Source of the DNA: Lewinella sp050633125
GTDB lineage: Bacteria; Bacteroidota; Bacteroidia; Chitinophagales; Saprospiraceae
Direction of reading: 5' to 3'
Assembly (NCBI RefSeq): GCF_050633125.1
Contig: NZ_JBOEFX010000084.1
Span: 14,635-78,634 of the forward strand
DNA: 64,000 nucleotides
The notes beneath the pieces were generated by a model. That model did no database searches. It was not told the DNA's origin and saw nothing but the letters and a program-made list of their open reading frames with translations. Of the stretch, positions 18,234 through 26,341 are shown piece by piece (positions within the stretch are counted from its first letter, which is position 1; every line of letters begins with the position of its first letter). The position numbers and the translations under genes are program-made.

Positions 18234-18539
18234 TGGTTAATTCTTCTGGTTGAAAGAAAACAAAGCCTGAACAACATAAAAAGTTCCTGTAGGCCAGCAG
18301 GAAATAGGTGCGAAGATAAACGATTCCAGAAAATTATCCTTATTCCTTTGTCTAGACTTAAAAGGAACGCATTTATATTGCCAATATGAAATTTACAAAT
18401 TTTATATTTGGAGAACATAAATTAGGATTTACAAAAAACAATTTCCCTATTTTGTTTTACAAATATTTTCACATACATTTAAAATATATTTTAGAGGTAG
18501 AATCAAAAAAATCCTTTATTTTGGCTCTTATATAGCCAT
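18234..18539. other. AT-rich intergenic region
   Basis: 306 bases between the divergent leuS and the interrupted Cys-rich gene. Composition becomes strongly AT-rich from about 18410 onward, matching the accessory stretch that follows. No gene, repeat or clear hairpin seen. Confidence 0.4.
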
Positions 18540-19031
18540 ATGTACTTCTTCGGAAGATTTTTTTTTCAAAGCTCTAAAACAAAAAACACTGCGCTCATAA
18601 AATTAAAACATCTATTTTCATTTATCTTATTAATTGGTCTTGGAGTAAATAGTTCTGGACAAGATGGCTCTTCTGGAGATTACATCTTTGAATGCACTTT
18701 TATAGCTGGTGATTTTATTAACTAGATTTATTTCAATGATCCTGATGGTGACTGTAAAACTACTGACTGGTATTTGATAATTACTGATTCAGAAGGTAAT
18801 GTATTCATAAGAAACTCAGCAGATTTTGTCCCTCCACTTACTTGGGATTTAGGTCATCACGGATGTTGCCCTTATGCCGATTCCGGCGGTGGTAGTAGTG
18901 GTGGTGGTAGTAGTAGTGATTCAGGGGGTGGCTCAGGAGGTAGTTCAGAATGCTGGTTCAATACATCAAATTGTACAGACTGCCCTGACAATCTATGGGG
19001 AGACTGTGTTTTCGAATGTCAAGGTTGTTAA
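18540..19031 (+). pseudogene. Cys-rich secreted protein interrupted by an in-frame TAG
   Basis: One reading frame runs from ATG 18540 to TAA 19029-19031 with a single in-frame TAG at 18723-18725. Part 1 has a signal peptide (hydrophobic LFSFILLIGLGVNSSGQ) and ends GDYIFECTFIAGDFIN. Part 2 continues at once in the same frame with IYFNDPDGDCKTTDWYLII, then a Gly/Ser linker (GGGSSGGGSSSDSGGGSGGSS, as GGGSSGGG...SGGSS) and a tail with six cysteines (SECW, SNCTDCP, GDCVFECQGC). Family not recognised. The uninterrupted coding feel on both sides of the stop suggests recent inactivation, a sequencing error or readthrough. The lipoprotein gene at 19045 follows 13 bases later, so the two probably share a transcript. 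Confidence 0.6.
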
Positions 19032-19044
19032 ACAAAAATAGAAA

Positions 19045-19812
19045 ATGAAAATGAAAAACATTATATATCCTGTATTTGCGTTAAGCCTCATTTTGTGTTG
19101 CACTGCCTGTAGCGATAATGTGGTTCAACTACAAATAGAAGAATCTCCATCTCTTTCTAGTGATTGGAAAGAAGGGTTAAATGAAACTCATCGTGAGCGA
19201 CAGTTTAACGACATGGTGAAAAATTACTGGCATAAAGGTAAGCCAGGCGTCATCACAAAAGATTTTTTTGGAGTAACTCAATTGCGAAAGCCACAAGAAA
19301 TCAGTTTGTATTATAATCAGATCAGAAAAAATTATCCTAACCCCGATGAAAATTGGCAAGAAGTAGTAGCTTGGTCTGATGAGTATCTACTACAAATGAC
19401 ACCGAATTGGTCTTTGGAGCAACAGTATTCCAACCAAATTCAAGAAATGCTGCTCCGAGTGGTTGATGACTATTTGATACATACCGATAATTTAATTGCG
19501 AAAGAAAAGCTGAAGGTCTACCTGGAAACACTTATAAGACATCAATCCATTGACATCCGTGTTTTACAGTTGGCTATTTTGAGCTTACAAAATAATGTAG
19601 ATGCCGACCGCTATACTGATTATCTGACATTCTTACAGCAACGAGTAGATTATTGGCTGGAATATTATCCAGAGGCCGAACGAGAAGCCCGACAACAATA
19701 CGAGAGCGAGCAGGAAGAACTGTATAAGGATATAATTCTGCGTAATTTGTACTTAAAGCGAACGGCCTACAAAACGGCCTTAGATATAGATCAATGGTTA
19801 AATTCACTTTGA
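19045..19812 (+). CDS. Lipoprotein of unknown function
   Basis: 255 residues (or 253 from a second ATG at 19051). Type II signal peptide with a Cys cluster, ILCCTACSDN, so probably lipidated at the last Cys. The mature part is acidic and mostly helical (EEQYS..., VDDYLIHTDNLIAKEKLKVYLETLIRHQ), with no motif I recognise. It directly follows the interrupted Cys-rich secreted protein and has the same AT-rich composition, so they may form one accessory unit. A partner or chaperone role for the Cys-rich protein is only a guess. Confidence 0.7.
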   Translation: MKMKNIIYPVFALSLILCCTACSDNVVQLQIEESPSLSSDWKEGLNETHRERQFNDMVKNYWHKGKPGVITKDFFGVTQLRKPQEISLYYNQIRKNYPNPDENWQEVVAWSDEYLLQMTPNWSLEQQYSNQIQEMLLRVVDDYLIHTDNLIAKEKLKVYLETLIRHQSIDIRVLQLAILSLQNNVDADRYTDYLTFLQQRVDYWLEYYPEAEREARQQYESEQEELYKDIILRNLYLKRTAYKTALDIDQWLNSL

Positions 19813-20200
19813 TGCAAGGGCATCAAGCAGCAATACAGCTGACAAAAGCGTTAAAACTTTGCTAAAACAAACGAAATGATCCTAGAAAGGACGTTTTTAG
19901 TTTAATTTTAGTTTTGTTGCTGAAAAGCTCCTTTAGAAATGCGCCCCGGTTTATAAACCAAATTCATTTCGGAGCAACACTACCCATTGTTTTACGCCTC
20001 TACTGACACCCGAAAAACCGGCAGAAATTAATTTATTGAATTGACCATTTGTGCTAACGTGCAAATGGTTATTTTTTTTACATCGAAACCTCTTTATCCT
20101 TGCCGCTTTGTATCCCTGCTGAGCTACCTCAAGGAATGCAAAAGCATCTTGTGTTCATCTACATATTTTACCGTAATTTCACCGTTGAAAAATCTAGGTT
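19813..20200. other. Intergenic region with a terminator
   Basis: 388 bases. It holds the terminator at 20044-20079 and AT-rich DNA with no convincing gene. A short open frame starting at 20041 overlaps the terminator and runs out of frame into the lipoprotein gene; I do not consider it coding. Confidence 0.5.
20044..20079 (+). terminator. Rho-independent terminator
   Basis: ACCATTTGTGC (20044-20054) pairs with GTGCAAATGGT (20059-20069) including two G-U pairs, with loop TAAC and then a T-run. It probably ends the lipoprotein transcript 230 bases upstream. Confidence 0.7.
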
Positions 20201-20728
20201 ATGAGAATTTTTACTTGTTGTTGTTTCTTTGCCTTGCTTCTAAACGCGTGTATCCAGGAGCGCCAGACCATTCCAGCAGAAGTCATTGGCCTTGCTCCTA
20301 TTTATGCCAGTGATGATTGGCAAGATATACAAATACTCGCCCCTCAAAGCATCGAAAACCTGGGGAAGATTTACTACAAGTCCCCCTTTATCTATGCCAC
20401 CGAGCGCGGGCGAGGCATCCATATCTTCGACAATAGTGATCCGACACAACCTAAAGCCGAAGCTTTTCTGCAAATTGCCGGAAATTCTGACCTCGCCATC
20501 CGCAATGGGATTCTCTATGCCAATAATGTCAATGATTTGGTAGGTATCAATATCAGCGACCTTACCGATATTGAGGTCGTAGAGCGGTTAGCCAATGTTT
20601 ATCAGGTTACCGGCAGTGATTTTCCCGAAAATTACATCGGGTATTTTGAATGCGTTGATCCAAATCTTGGCCAAGTGGTTGGCTGGTTTGAAACGACAAT
20701 ACGTGAACCGGAATGCTGGCGGGAATAG
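20201..20728 (+). CDS. Lipoprotein, N-terminal half of an LVIVD-type beta-propeller
   Basis: 175 residues with lipobox LLNAC (Cys 17). The mature part has the repeating pattern of LVIVD beta-propeller proteins: KIYYKSPFIYATERGRGIHIFDNSDPTQPKAEAFLQI, then SDLAIRNGILYANNVNDLVGINISDLTDIEVVERL. It ends with YFECVDPNLGQVVGWFETTIREPECWRE. In many Bacteroidota the same pattern continues in one polypeptide with a GGSLARF-type segment, which here opens the next gene's mature region. This looks like the first half of a split propeller, tethered to the outer membrane. Function of the family is unknown. Confidence 0.75.
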   Translation: MRIFTCCCFFALLLNACIQERQTIPAEVIGLAPIYASDDWQDIQILAPQSIENLGKIYYKSPFIYATERGRGIHIFDNSDPTQPKAEAFLQIAGNSDLAIRNGILYANNVNDLVGINISDLTDIEVVERLANVYQVTGSDFPENYIGYFECVDPNLGQVVGWFETTIREPECWRE

Positions 20729-20836
20729 GCTCGAATTTGCCACCAGCAAAAGTCTGCAGAGGGCTCTCGGGCTGCTTCGCGCCCTCATGGTAAAGAGTAG
20801 AGAGGCAGTAAACGATCTCTCTACACACTACTCAAA

Positions 20837-20855
20837 GTGGCGATTGTATCGCCAC
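20837..20855. repeat. Perfect hairpin between the two propeller halves
   Basis: GTGGCGAT, loop TGT, ATCGCCAC. A second hairpin (GAGGGC/GCCCTC) lies at about 20758-20785. The palindromes make the 182-base gap between the two lipoprotein genes look like inserted repeat DNA. Confidence 0.5.
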
Positions 20856-20910
20856 GCATCCCTTGACAACTTTCGGCAAAAAACCGAAGGTCTAACTAAA
20901 TAATATTTTG

Positions 20911-21663
20911 ATGAAATACATAATTTATTTTTTCTTCTGTTTTGCCCTATTAGCCTGTTCCAACGATTCAGCGGCTACGCTAAACAGTAGCAGCTCTACA
21001 GGGCAGGGTGGATCACTGGCACGTTTCACCGTCGTTGGTGATTACCTTTACACTTTGGAGGTAACTACGCTCAAGTGGTTTAAAACAGAAGAAAACGGTG
21101 GGTTAACGCCTCAAGGGGAGGTCAGCTTAAACGAAGGGCAGGAAACCATTTTTCCCCTAGATGATTTGTTGTTTCTGGGTTCAACTTCGGGCATGAGCAT
21201 CTATGAAATCAGCAGCACAGGAGAACCCGTATTTCGCTCCCAGGTTGACCACGTCGTCGGCTGTGACCCTGTCGTCGCCAATGATGAATTTGCTTTCGTA
21301 ACCTTACGCATTCAAAGTTGTGCTGGATTGTTCCGACCTTTGGTCACCGAAGATGTACTGAATATTTACAATGTCCAGGATATCCAAAACCCCAATCCAG
21401 TAGCCTCCTATCCGATGAATGACCCGCGAGGTTTGGGTTTGGCTGGCGACGTGCTCTTTCTTTGTGAAGGAGCTAACGGGCTAAAAATCCTCGATATCAG
21501 CGATGTTAACCAAGTGAATACCATTAGCCAGCTGACCAATATTCATGCGAATGATGTGATTGTACTCAATGACAAGTTACTCGTCATTGGACCTGAAAAG
21601 ATCATTCAGTACGATTATTCTGACCCAGCAAATTTGGTACAAATTTCGGAGATAAACCTTTAG
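20911..21663 (+). CDS. Lipoprotein, C-terminal half of an LVIVD-type beta-propeller
   Basis: 250 residues from the ATG at 20911 (TTG at 20908 in frame). Own lipoprotein signal peptide with lipobox LLAC (Cys 16). Mature sequence: GGSLARFTVVGDYLYTLEVTTLKWF, IFPLDDLLFLGSTSGMSIYEIS, HVVGCDPVVANDEFAFVTLR, YPMNDPRGLGLAGDVLFLCEGANGLKILDISD. These are four or so propeller blades of the LVIVD type. Together with the gene at 20201 they cover what is commonly one protein. Both carry lipoprotein signals, so the halves may assemble at the outer membrane. Confidence 0.78.
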   Translation: MKYIIYFFFCFALLACSNDSAATLNSSSSTGQGGSLARFTVVGDYLYTLEVTTLKWFKTEENGGLTPQGEVSLNEGQETIFPLDDLLFLGSTSGMSIYEISSTGEPVFRSQVDHVVGCDPVVANDEFAFVTLRIQSCAGLFRPLVTEDVLNIYNVQDIQNPNPVASYPMNDPRGLGLAGDVLFLCEGANGLKILDISDVNQVNTISQLTNIHANDVIVLNDKLLVIGPEKIIQYDYSDPANLVQISEINL

Positions 21664-21685
21664 TTTTTTCGCCTTATCAAGGAAT

Positions 21686-22582
21686 ATGCAGTATATCGTT
21701 ATCATCCCTGCTTACAACGAGGAGGAATTCTTACCCGCAACCATTGATTGCATTATTCAACAAACACACTTGCCTGCCGCACTGATGGTCGTCAATGACG
21801 GTTCCAGTGATCGCACAAAAGAAATTATTGATGAATATGCTAAAGTGCATCTCTGGATTCACCCCGTTCACCTTTCACAGGACAAAGGCTACGCTGGGGG
21901 CGCTAAAATCGTGAACGCCTTCTATCATGGCTACAACGCCATTCCTGTTGCATCCTATGATTTTTTGGTAAAACTGGACGCCGATATCATATTAGCGCCT
22001 GACTATTTCGAGAAAATCACCAATATCTTCAAAAAACACCCTAAAGTGGGGCTTGCCGGCGGGCAACTCCTGACAGAGAAAAATGGGAAATGGGTCTACG
22101 AAAACATCTCTGATCGCGACCATGTAAAAGGGGCGTTCAAAGCATGGCGCAAAGCCGCATTTGAGGATATCAATGGCATACGGTCTACCATCGGCTGGGA
22201 TTCAGCAGACGAAATCCTCCTGCAATACCATGGCTGGGAAGTGAAGGTTGATGAGTCTTTGCCCATCAAACACTACCGCCCCTTAGGCACTAAAACCGGT
22301 TTGGTAAAAATCCAAGTGCGCATTGGCTACAGCTTCTATCGCCTTCGTTATGGTTTTTGGATCAGCCTGATTTCTGCGGCCAAAACGGCCACTCGTCATC
22401 GGCCATTTATCATTTCAGGCTTGGCGGTCATGTATGGCTTCTGCGAGGCTTGGCTGCGTAGAGATAAGTACGCGGTAACCAAAGAAGAAGGTGCTTATTT
22501 CCGGCGTTTTCGCATCGCCCGGATGTTTGGGAAACTAGGCGTCTCTTTGCCGCTCGATAAATCTCACACCAATAAGCATTAG
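21686..22582 (+). CDS. Glycosyltransferase family 2
   Basis: 298 residues with the GT-A fold start VIIPAYNEEEFLPATIDCIIQQ, the nucleotide-binding VVNDGSSDRTKEII, and the DxD metal site as KLDADI (about residue 94), followed by VGLAGGQLL and a acceptor-side region GWDSADEILLQYHGW. Transfers a sugar from an NDP-sugar to an unknown acceptor at the cytoplasmic face. No C-terminal membrane helices. It starts 22 bases after the propeller gene. The next gene has its own promoter, so it may be the end of a small operon. Confidence 0.88.
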   Translation: MQYIVIIPAYNEEEFLPATIDCIIQQTHLPAALMVVNDGSSDRTKEIIDEYAKVHLWIHPVHLSQDKGYAGGAKIVNAFYHGYNAIPVASYDFLVKLDADIILAPDYFEKITNIFKKHPKVGLAGGQLLTEKNGKWVYENISDRDHVKGAFKAWRKAAFEDINGIRSTIGWDSADEILLQYHGWEVKVDESLPIKHYRPLGTKTGLVKIQVRIGYSFYRLRYGFWISLISAAKTATRHRPFIISGLAVMYGFCEAWLRRDKYAVTKEEGAYFRRFRIARMFGKLGVSLPLDKSHTNKH

Positions 22583-22644
22583 CATTGCACAGAAAACAAA
22601 GTGTGTTTTTGTTTTCGTGCTGTTCCTTAGTCCTTCAATTTTCC

Positions 22645-22652
22645 TACATTTG
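22645..22652 (+). promoter_or_regulatory. -7 box TACATTTG abutting a start codon
   Basis: Matches TAnnTTTG and ends only 4 bases before the ATG at 22657. If used, the transcript would start at or next to the ATG (leaderless). Confidence 0.4.
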
Positions 22653-22656
22653 CTCC

Positions 22657-23532
22657 ATGAGTAAGCCGCAACAGCAACCACCTCAACATCGGCCAAATTA
22701 CCTCTACACCATCATCAGTGTAGCTGCCGTACTTTTTCTATTAGGCTTCTTTGGGCTACTCCTGCTACAGAGCCAACGACTGACCAAAGTCCTCAAAGAA
22801 CAAGTTGACATCATTGTTGAGCTGACCAATACCCCAGCAGATTCTGCAAGACTGGCACTGGAAAACAAGCTTAGTAAAAGTTCATTTGTGATCCCTCAAT
22901 CCGTAGAGTTCACTTCGCGGGAGGAGGCCCTGGAATTGATGAGCGACGACCTCGGCGAGGACCTCCTGAGCCTGGATTTGCCCAACCCGCTGTATGATGT
23001 TTACACTTTCAACGTAGGTGCGCTTTACCTTACACCGGACAGCCTTCAACGCATCCGCGAAGTACTCATTAAAGACCCGATCATCAACGACGTTTACTAT
23101 CAGGAAAGCCTCATTGATCAGTTGACACGAAACATCAAAAGGATCAGTTGGATTTTATTAGGTATAGCCGCTCTTTTTGTCTTGCTGGCCCTTACGGTCA
23201 TTCACAACACCATCCGCCTGGCTCTGTATGCCAATCGTTTTCTCATAAAAACACAGGAATTGGTAGGCGCTCGTTGGGAGTTTATCTCGCGGCCCTATTT
23301 ACGAAAATCACTCTGGCACGGCTTACTAAGTGCGCTGCTTGCCATTGGGCTACTCCTTTTGCTGCAATTTTGGTTTCAACAGCAGATCCCTGAAATTAGA
23401 GCACTTCAGCACCCACTGGCTTTCGCTAGTTTATTTGCAGGGCTCATTATTTTAGGAATGGTCATCAACTGGCTTAGCACCTATGTCGTCGTAAGAAAGT
23501 ACCTGCGAATGCGGGAAGATGAACTCTACTAA
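22657..23532 (+). CDS. ftsX: FtsX-like cell-division permease
   Basis: 291 residues from the ATG at 22657; an upstream in-frame start at 22585 would add 24 residues of non-conserved sequence. One N-terminal membrane helix (about 18-42), a periplasmic region (about 45-165) with VDIIVELTNTPADSARLALENKL, and three C-terminal helices, the FtsX topology. With FtsE it links the divisome to peptidoglycan hydrolases at the inner membrane. ftsE is not in this window. It heads the group ftsX, DUF3098, uppP, truB, an order frequent in Bacteroidota. Confidence 0.88.
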   Translation: MSKPQQQPPQHRPNYLYTIISVAAVLFLLGFFGLLLLQSQRLTKVLKEQVDIIVELTNTPADSARLALENKLSKSSFVIPQSVEFTSREEALELMSDDLGEDLLSLDLPNPLYDVYTFNVGALYLTPDSLQRIREVLIKDPIINDVYYQESLIDQLTRNIKRISWILLGIAALFVLLALTVIHNTIRLALYANRFLIKTQELVGARWEFISRPYLRKSLWHGLLSALLAIGLLLLLQFWFQQQIPEIRALQHPLAFASLFAGLIILGMVINWLSTYVVVRKYLRMREDELY

Positions 23533-23540
23533 AAAACGTG

Positions 23541-23548
23541 TACCTTTG
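23541..23548 (+). promoter_or_regulatory. -7 box TACCTTTG
   Basis: Exact TAnnTTTG, 65 bases upstream of the DUF3098 gene at 23614. Confidence 0.5.
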
Positions 23549-23613
23549 CCCAATTGAGAAACACCAGAGAATATTCAATATATTTTTTGCGCAATATCAA
23601 GGAAAAATAATCA

Positions 23614-23937
23614 ATGAGTAATAAGCCTAGCAAGAAGAAAGTTGTTGTAAGCACAACTTCTAAAGATTCTGATCGCAGCCCTGCCACTGCCCGTACCCGC
23701 AGCAGTAGTACAGCCTCTACCCAACGTGAATTTACCTTTAATCGCGATACCTATATTTGGATGGGCGTAGGTTTTGCATTGGTACTAATAGGGATGATGC
23801 TCATGAGCGGCGGTCACATGCCCAGCGCTGATGTTTGGGAAGAAGATATTATCTATAGCTTCCGCCGAACTGTTTTGGCTCCTATCGTAATTCTCGCCGG
23901 TCTGGTTGTAGAAGTATATGCAATTTTCAAAAAATAA
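23614..23937 (+). CDS. DUF3098 membrane protein
   Basis: 107 residues: a basic, Ser/Thr-rich cytoplasmic N-terminus (1-40), two membrane helices (about 48-68 and 87-105) and the highly conserved loop GHMPSADVWEEDIIYSFRRTVLAPIVILAG, which is the DUF3098 signature. Function unknown. Its steady position between ftsX and uppP suggests an envelope or division role. The stop is 6 bases before the TTG start of uppP. Confidence 0.85.
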   Translation: MSNKPSKKKVVVSTTSKDSDRSPATARTRSSSTASTQREFTFNRDTYIWMGVGFALVLIGMMLMSGGHMPSADVWEEDIIYSFRRTVLAPIVILAGLVVEVYAIFKK

Positions 23938-23943
23938 TTCTTC

Positions 23944-24730
23944 TTGGAATTTTTACAAGCTGCCCTGCTTGGTATCATTCAGGGATTAACCGAGTTTCTG
24001 CCGGTGAGTAGTAGCGGGCATCNNGCTCGCAAAATTCTTTCTTGGAGACACCAGTGCTGCCGAAGAAAGTCTACTGATGACCATTGTCCTTCATGCTGCT
24101 ACAGCCTTGAGTACTATTGTCATTTTCCGGAAAGACATCATGGAAATCTTCCGAGGACTGTTTGCTTTCGAGAACAACGAAGCAAGTCGTTTTAGTGGAA
24201 AGGTTATCTTATCAATGATTCCAGCTGCACTGGTCGGACTTCTGTTTGAGGATGCAATTGAGCAATTGTTTGCTCAACAAATTCCACTCGTAGCAGGGAT
24301 GTTGGTCATTACTGGCCTCTTGCTATTCATGGCAGATCGGGCTAAGATAACAGACAAAGAGGTAGGCTGGTCACATGCCTTACTCATAGGTATTGCTCAA
24401 GCCATCGCCATTATTCCTGGCATCTCACGTTCCGGGGCTACGATTAGCACTTCTGTATTACTTGGTATTGACCGAGAAAAAGCAGCACGCTTTTCCTTTT
24501 TGATGGTCGTTCCACTAATTTTAGGTAAGATCGCTAAAGATGTCTTGGATGGTGATTTTGTGGAAACGCCTAACCTTCTTCCGCTGATGATTGGCTTCGC
24601 AGCAGCTTTCATTACTGGCCTGTTTGCTTGCCAGTGGATGATTAAACTTGTGAAAAACAGTCAATTAACCTATTTTGCCATCTATTGCTTTATCATAGCT
24701 GCTATTGCCATGATAGCTTGGGCGCTTTAA
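23944..24730 (+). CDS. uppP: Undecaprenyl-diphosphate phosphatase, split by a 2-base assembly gap
   Basis: Dephosphorylates undecaprenyl diphosphate to recycle the cell-wall lipid carrier; integral inner-membrane protein of the BacA/UppP family. The N-terminus EFLQAALLGIIQGLTEFLPVSSSGH contains the catalytic glutamates. The sequence then meets NN (24023-24024) and continues one frame over with LAKFFLGDTSAAEESLLMTIVLHAATALSTIV. GISRSGATIS, the second catalytic motif, is intact. Apart from the gap, length (about 260) and motifs are normal, so the frameshift is an assembly artefact. The start is a TTG (23944) 6 bases after the upstream stop; no ATG fits the conserved N-terminus. Confidence 0.9.
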
Positions 24731-24743
24731 CCAGATTAATAGG

Positions 24744-25481
24744 ATGAACGAAACTGAACCTCCTTCCGTAAAGTTGATGGATTTTCAAGCGGGTACAACC
24801 CTCTTGGTGGATAAGCCGCAAGGCTGGACCTCTTTTGATGTTGTGAATAAAATCCGGCATCGACTAAAGCGGATTACCGGTATTAAACGCATCAAAGTAG
24901 GCCATGCGGGCACACTCGACCCACTAGCTACTGGCTTACTCATCATCTGCACCGGTAAGTTCACCAAAAAGCTTACCGACTTTCAGGGATTAGGCAAGGA
25001 ATATACAGGTACTTTCCGCCTAGGTGGTACCACGCCTTCCTACGATTCTGAAACAGACGTAGATCGCGAATTCCCCTACAAGCATATCACACCAGAAAGC
25101 CTGGAGGCCGCTCGTCAGCAATTTATGGGCACCATCCAGCAAGTACCTCCCATGTTTTCGGCCATCAAAGTCGATGGGCAACCGCTCTACAAGCGAGCAC
25201 GTAAAGGTGAGGTTATTGAAATCAAGGCACGTACCGTTCACATCCACGAGTTTGAACTTACCAATATCGAGATTCCCGATGTGAGCTTTCGCTTGCAGTG
25301 TTCTAAAGGTACCTATGTACGATCGCTCGCCCACGATATGGGGCAAGTACTCGACAGTGGTGCTCATTTGACGGAACTTCGTCGTACTCAAGTTGGAGAC
25401 TTCCGTATCGAAGATGCTTGGAATTTAGAGGAGTTGATTGAGCAGCTGGAGGAGCGGATAATGGGGATGGATGTGGTTTAG
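24744..25481 (+). CDS. truB: tRNA pseudouridine-55 synthase
   Basis: Makes pseudouridine 55 in the T-loop of tRNAs. 245 residues: LLVDKPQGWTSFDVVNKIR at the N-terminus, catalytic Asp in KVGHAGTLDPLATGLLIICTG (about residue 62), then FTKKLTDFQGLGKEYTG, Tyr-containing QVPPMFSAIKVDGQPLYKRARKG and CSKGTYVRSLAHDMG. C-terminus is short, as in Bacteroidota TruB without a PUA domain. It follows uppP by 13 bases in the same operon. Confidence 0.95.
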   Translation: MNETEPPSVKLMDFQAGTTLLVDKPQGWTSFDVVNKIRHRLKRITGIKRIKVGHAGTLDPLATGLLIICTGKFTKKLTDFQGLGKEYTGTFRLGGTTPSYDSETDVDREFPYKHITPESLEAARQQFMGTIQQVPPMFSAIKVDGQPLYKRARKGEVIEIKARTVHIHEFELTNIEIPDVSFRLQCSKGTYVRSLAHDMGQVLDSGAHLTELRRTQVGDFRIEDAWNLEELIEQLEERIMGMDVV

Positions 25482-25620
25482 TGTTGGTTTGATGGTTTGT
25501 TTGTTAATGTAAAAGTGTAAGGGTGCAAAAGTTGGGGCCAAATACTTCCCACTTCCGAACTCCGACTTTTTAGTGCCAGTTGCGGATGATTCCTACATTC
25601 GGCCACCCAACGCTTACACC

Positions 25621-25855
25621 TAGGCTGTTCAATCTGTACCTGTTTGGGCTGAGACGTATTTAGCTTTAATTCACGACCCACCCCAACCCCTCCCTAGCCA
25701 GGCGAGGGGCTTTCCGCATCACTTAATTTTATTGATAATCAACACTTTACGAATCAAAGTTCTCCCTCCATCACAAAGGGAGGGAGCTAGAGGGTGGGTC
25801 GTGAACACAGGCCTAAAAGCGTCTCACTCCTTTTAACATCAGATTGTACAGCCTA
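25621..25855. mobile_element. MITE-like element with terminal inverted repeats and flanking direct repeats
   Basis: TAGGCTGTTCAATCTG (25621-25636) and CAGATTGTACAGCCTA (25840-25855) are inverted copies with one mismatch. A further inverted pair, TTCACGACCCACC (25670-25682) and GGTGGGTCGTGAA (25793-25805), lies inside. ACGCTTACACC flanks both ends exactly (25610-25620 and 25855-25865), as expected for a target-site duplication. No open frame, so it would move only with a transposase supplied elsewhere. Confidence 0.7.
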
Positions 25856-25927
25856 CGCTTACACCCTTCCAACTTTGGCATATACCACCTTACTTCCGAC
25901 TTCCCACCTCTGACTTCCCACTTAAAA

Positions 25928-26041
25928 AAGGGCGCTCCCCCTCCCGATGATCGGGGTCGGGTCATTCGCCACTCGCTGCTCACTCGGCCCTTCCGCTGGT
26001 CGGGCTCCCCGCGTTGCGGGGCTGGCTACTACCCCTAGCGC
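25928..26041 (+). repeat. GC-rich dispersed repeat R2, copy 2
   Basis: Starts GGGCGCTCCCC, contains CCCGATGATCGGG and CCCCGC/GCGGGG hairpins (the latter 26007-26021), the block CTCACTCGGCCC, and ends GGCTACTACCCCTAGCGCAG. Related in block order to the minus-strand copy at 3490-3608. Confidence 0.55.
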
Positions 26042-26341
26042 AGGGAATAGCCATAGGATCAAGCTTACCTTCCTTAGAAAATCATTGCAGAAAAGTGAGC
26101 AATAGCTTTACGCTGAATTTTTGCCTTTTACCCAGTATAAGGCGAAAGCATTACCCCCTTCACCCTTTGATGTCTCTGTTGTCGCTTATCTTGGATATTT
26201 GTAGTTCAAGTTGGAATGGCAATAGAAAGCAAAGGTGCTACAGCAGTCGGGCGACTGAGTAGCTCCTTTTTAACGCGCTCTCTCTGAATCTTAAGATAAG
26301 CTATTTTATGTATACAGCGCTACTGCAAAGAATAACTTTAT

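Larger units (their letters stand above)
25482..26341. other. 860-bp intergenic repeat cluster
   Basis: No gene seen. It contains the motif ACTTCCGAACTCCGACTT (25547-25570), a MITE-like element with 11-bp flanking direct repeats (25621-25855), further CTTCCGACTTCCCACC-type DNA (25890-25920), the second GC-rich R2 repeat (25928-26041), and TACCCAGTATAAGGCGAAAG (26129-26148), which recurs at 27311-27330. Confidence 0.6.

Noticed and set aside
18723..18725. Pyrrolysine or programmed recoding at the amber codon
   Set aside because: No pyl genes or recoding signal visible in the window; a mutation or error is simpler, so it is only listed as interrupted.
20041..20313. 90-codon frame beginning MTICANVQMVIFFTS
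   Set aside because: Starts in a terminator hairpin and then overlaps the lipoprotein gene out of frame; the lipoprotein has a clear signal and family.
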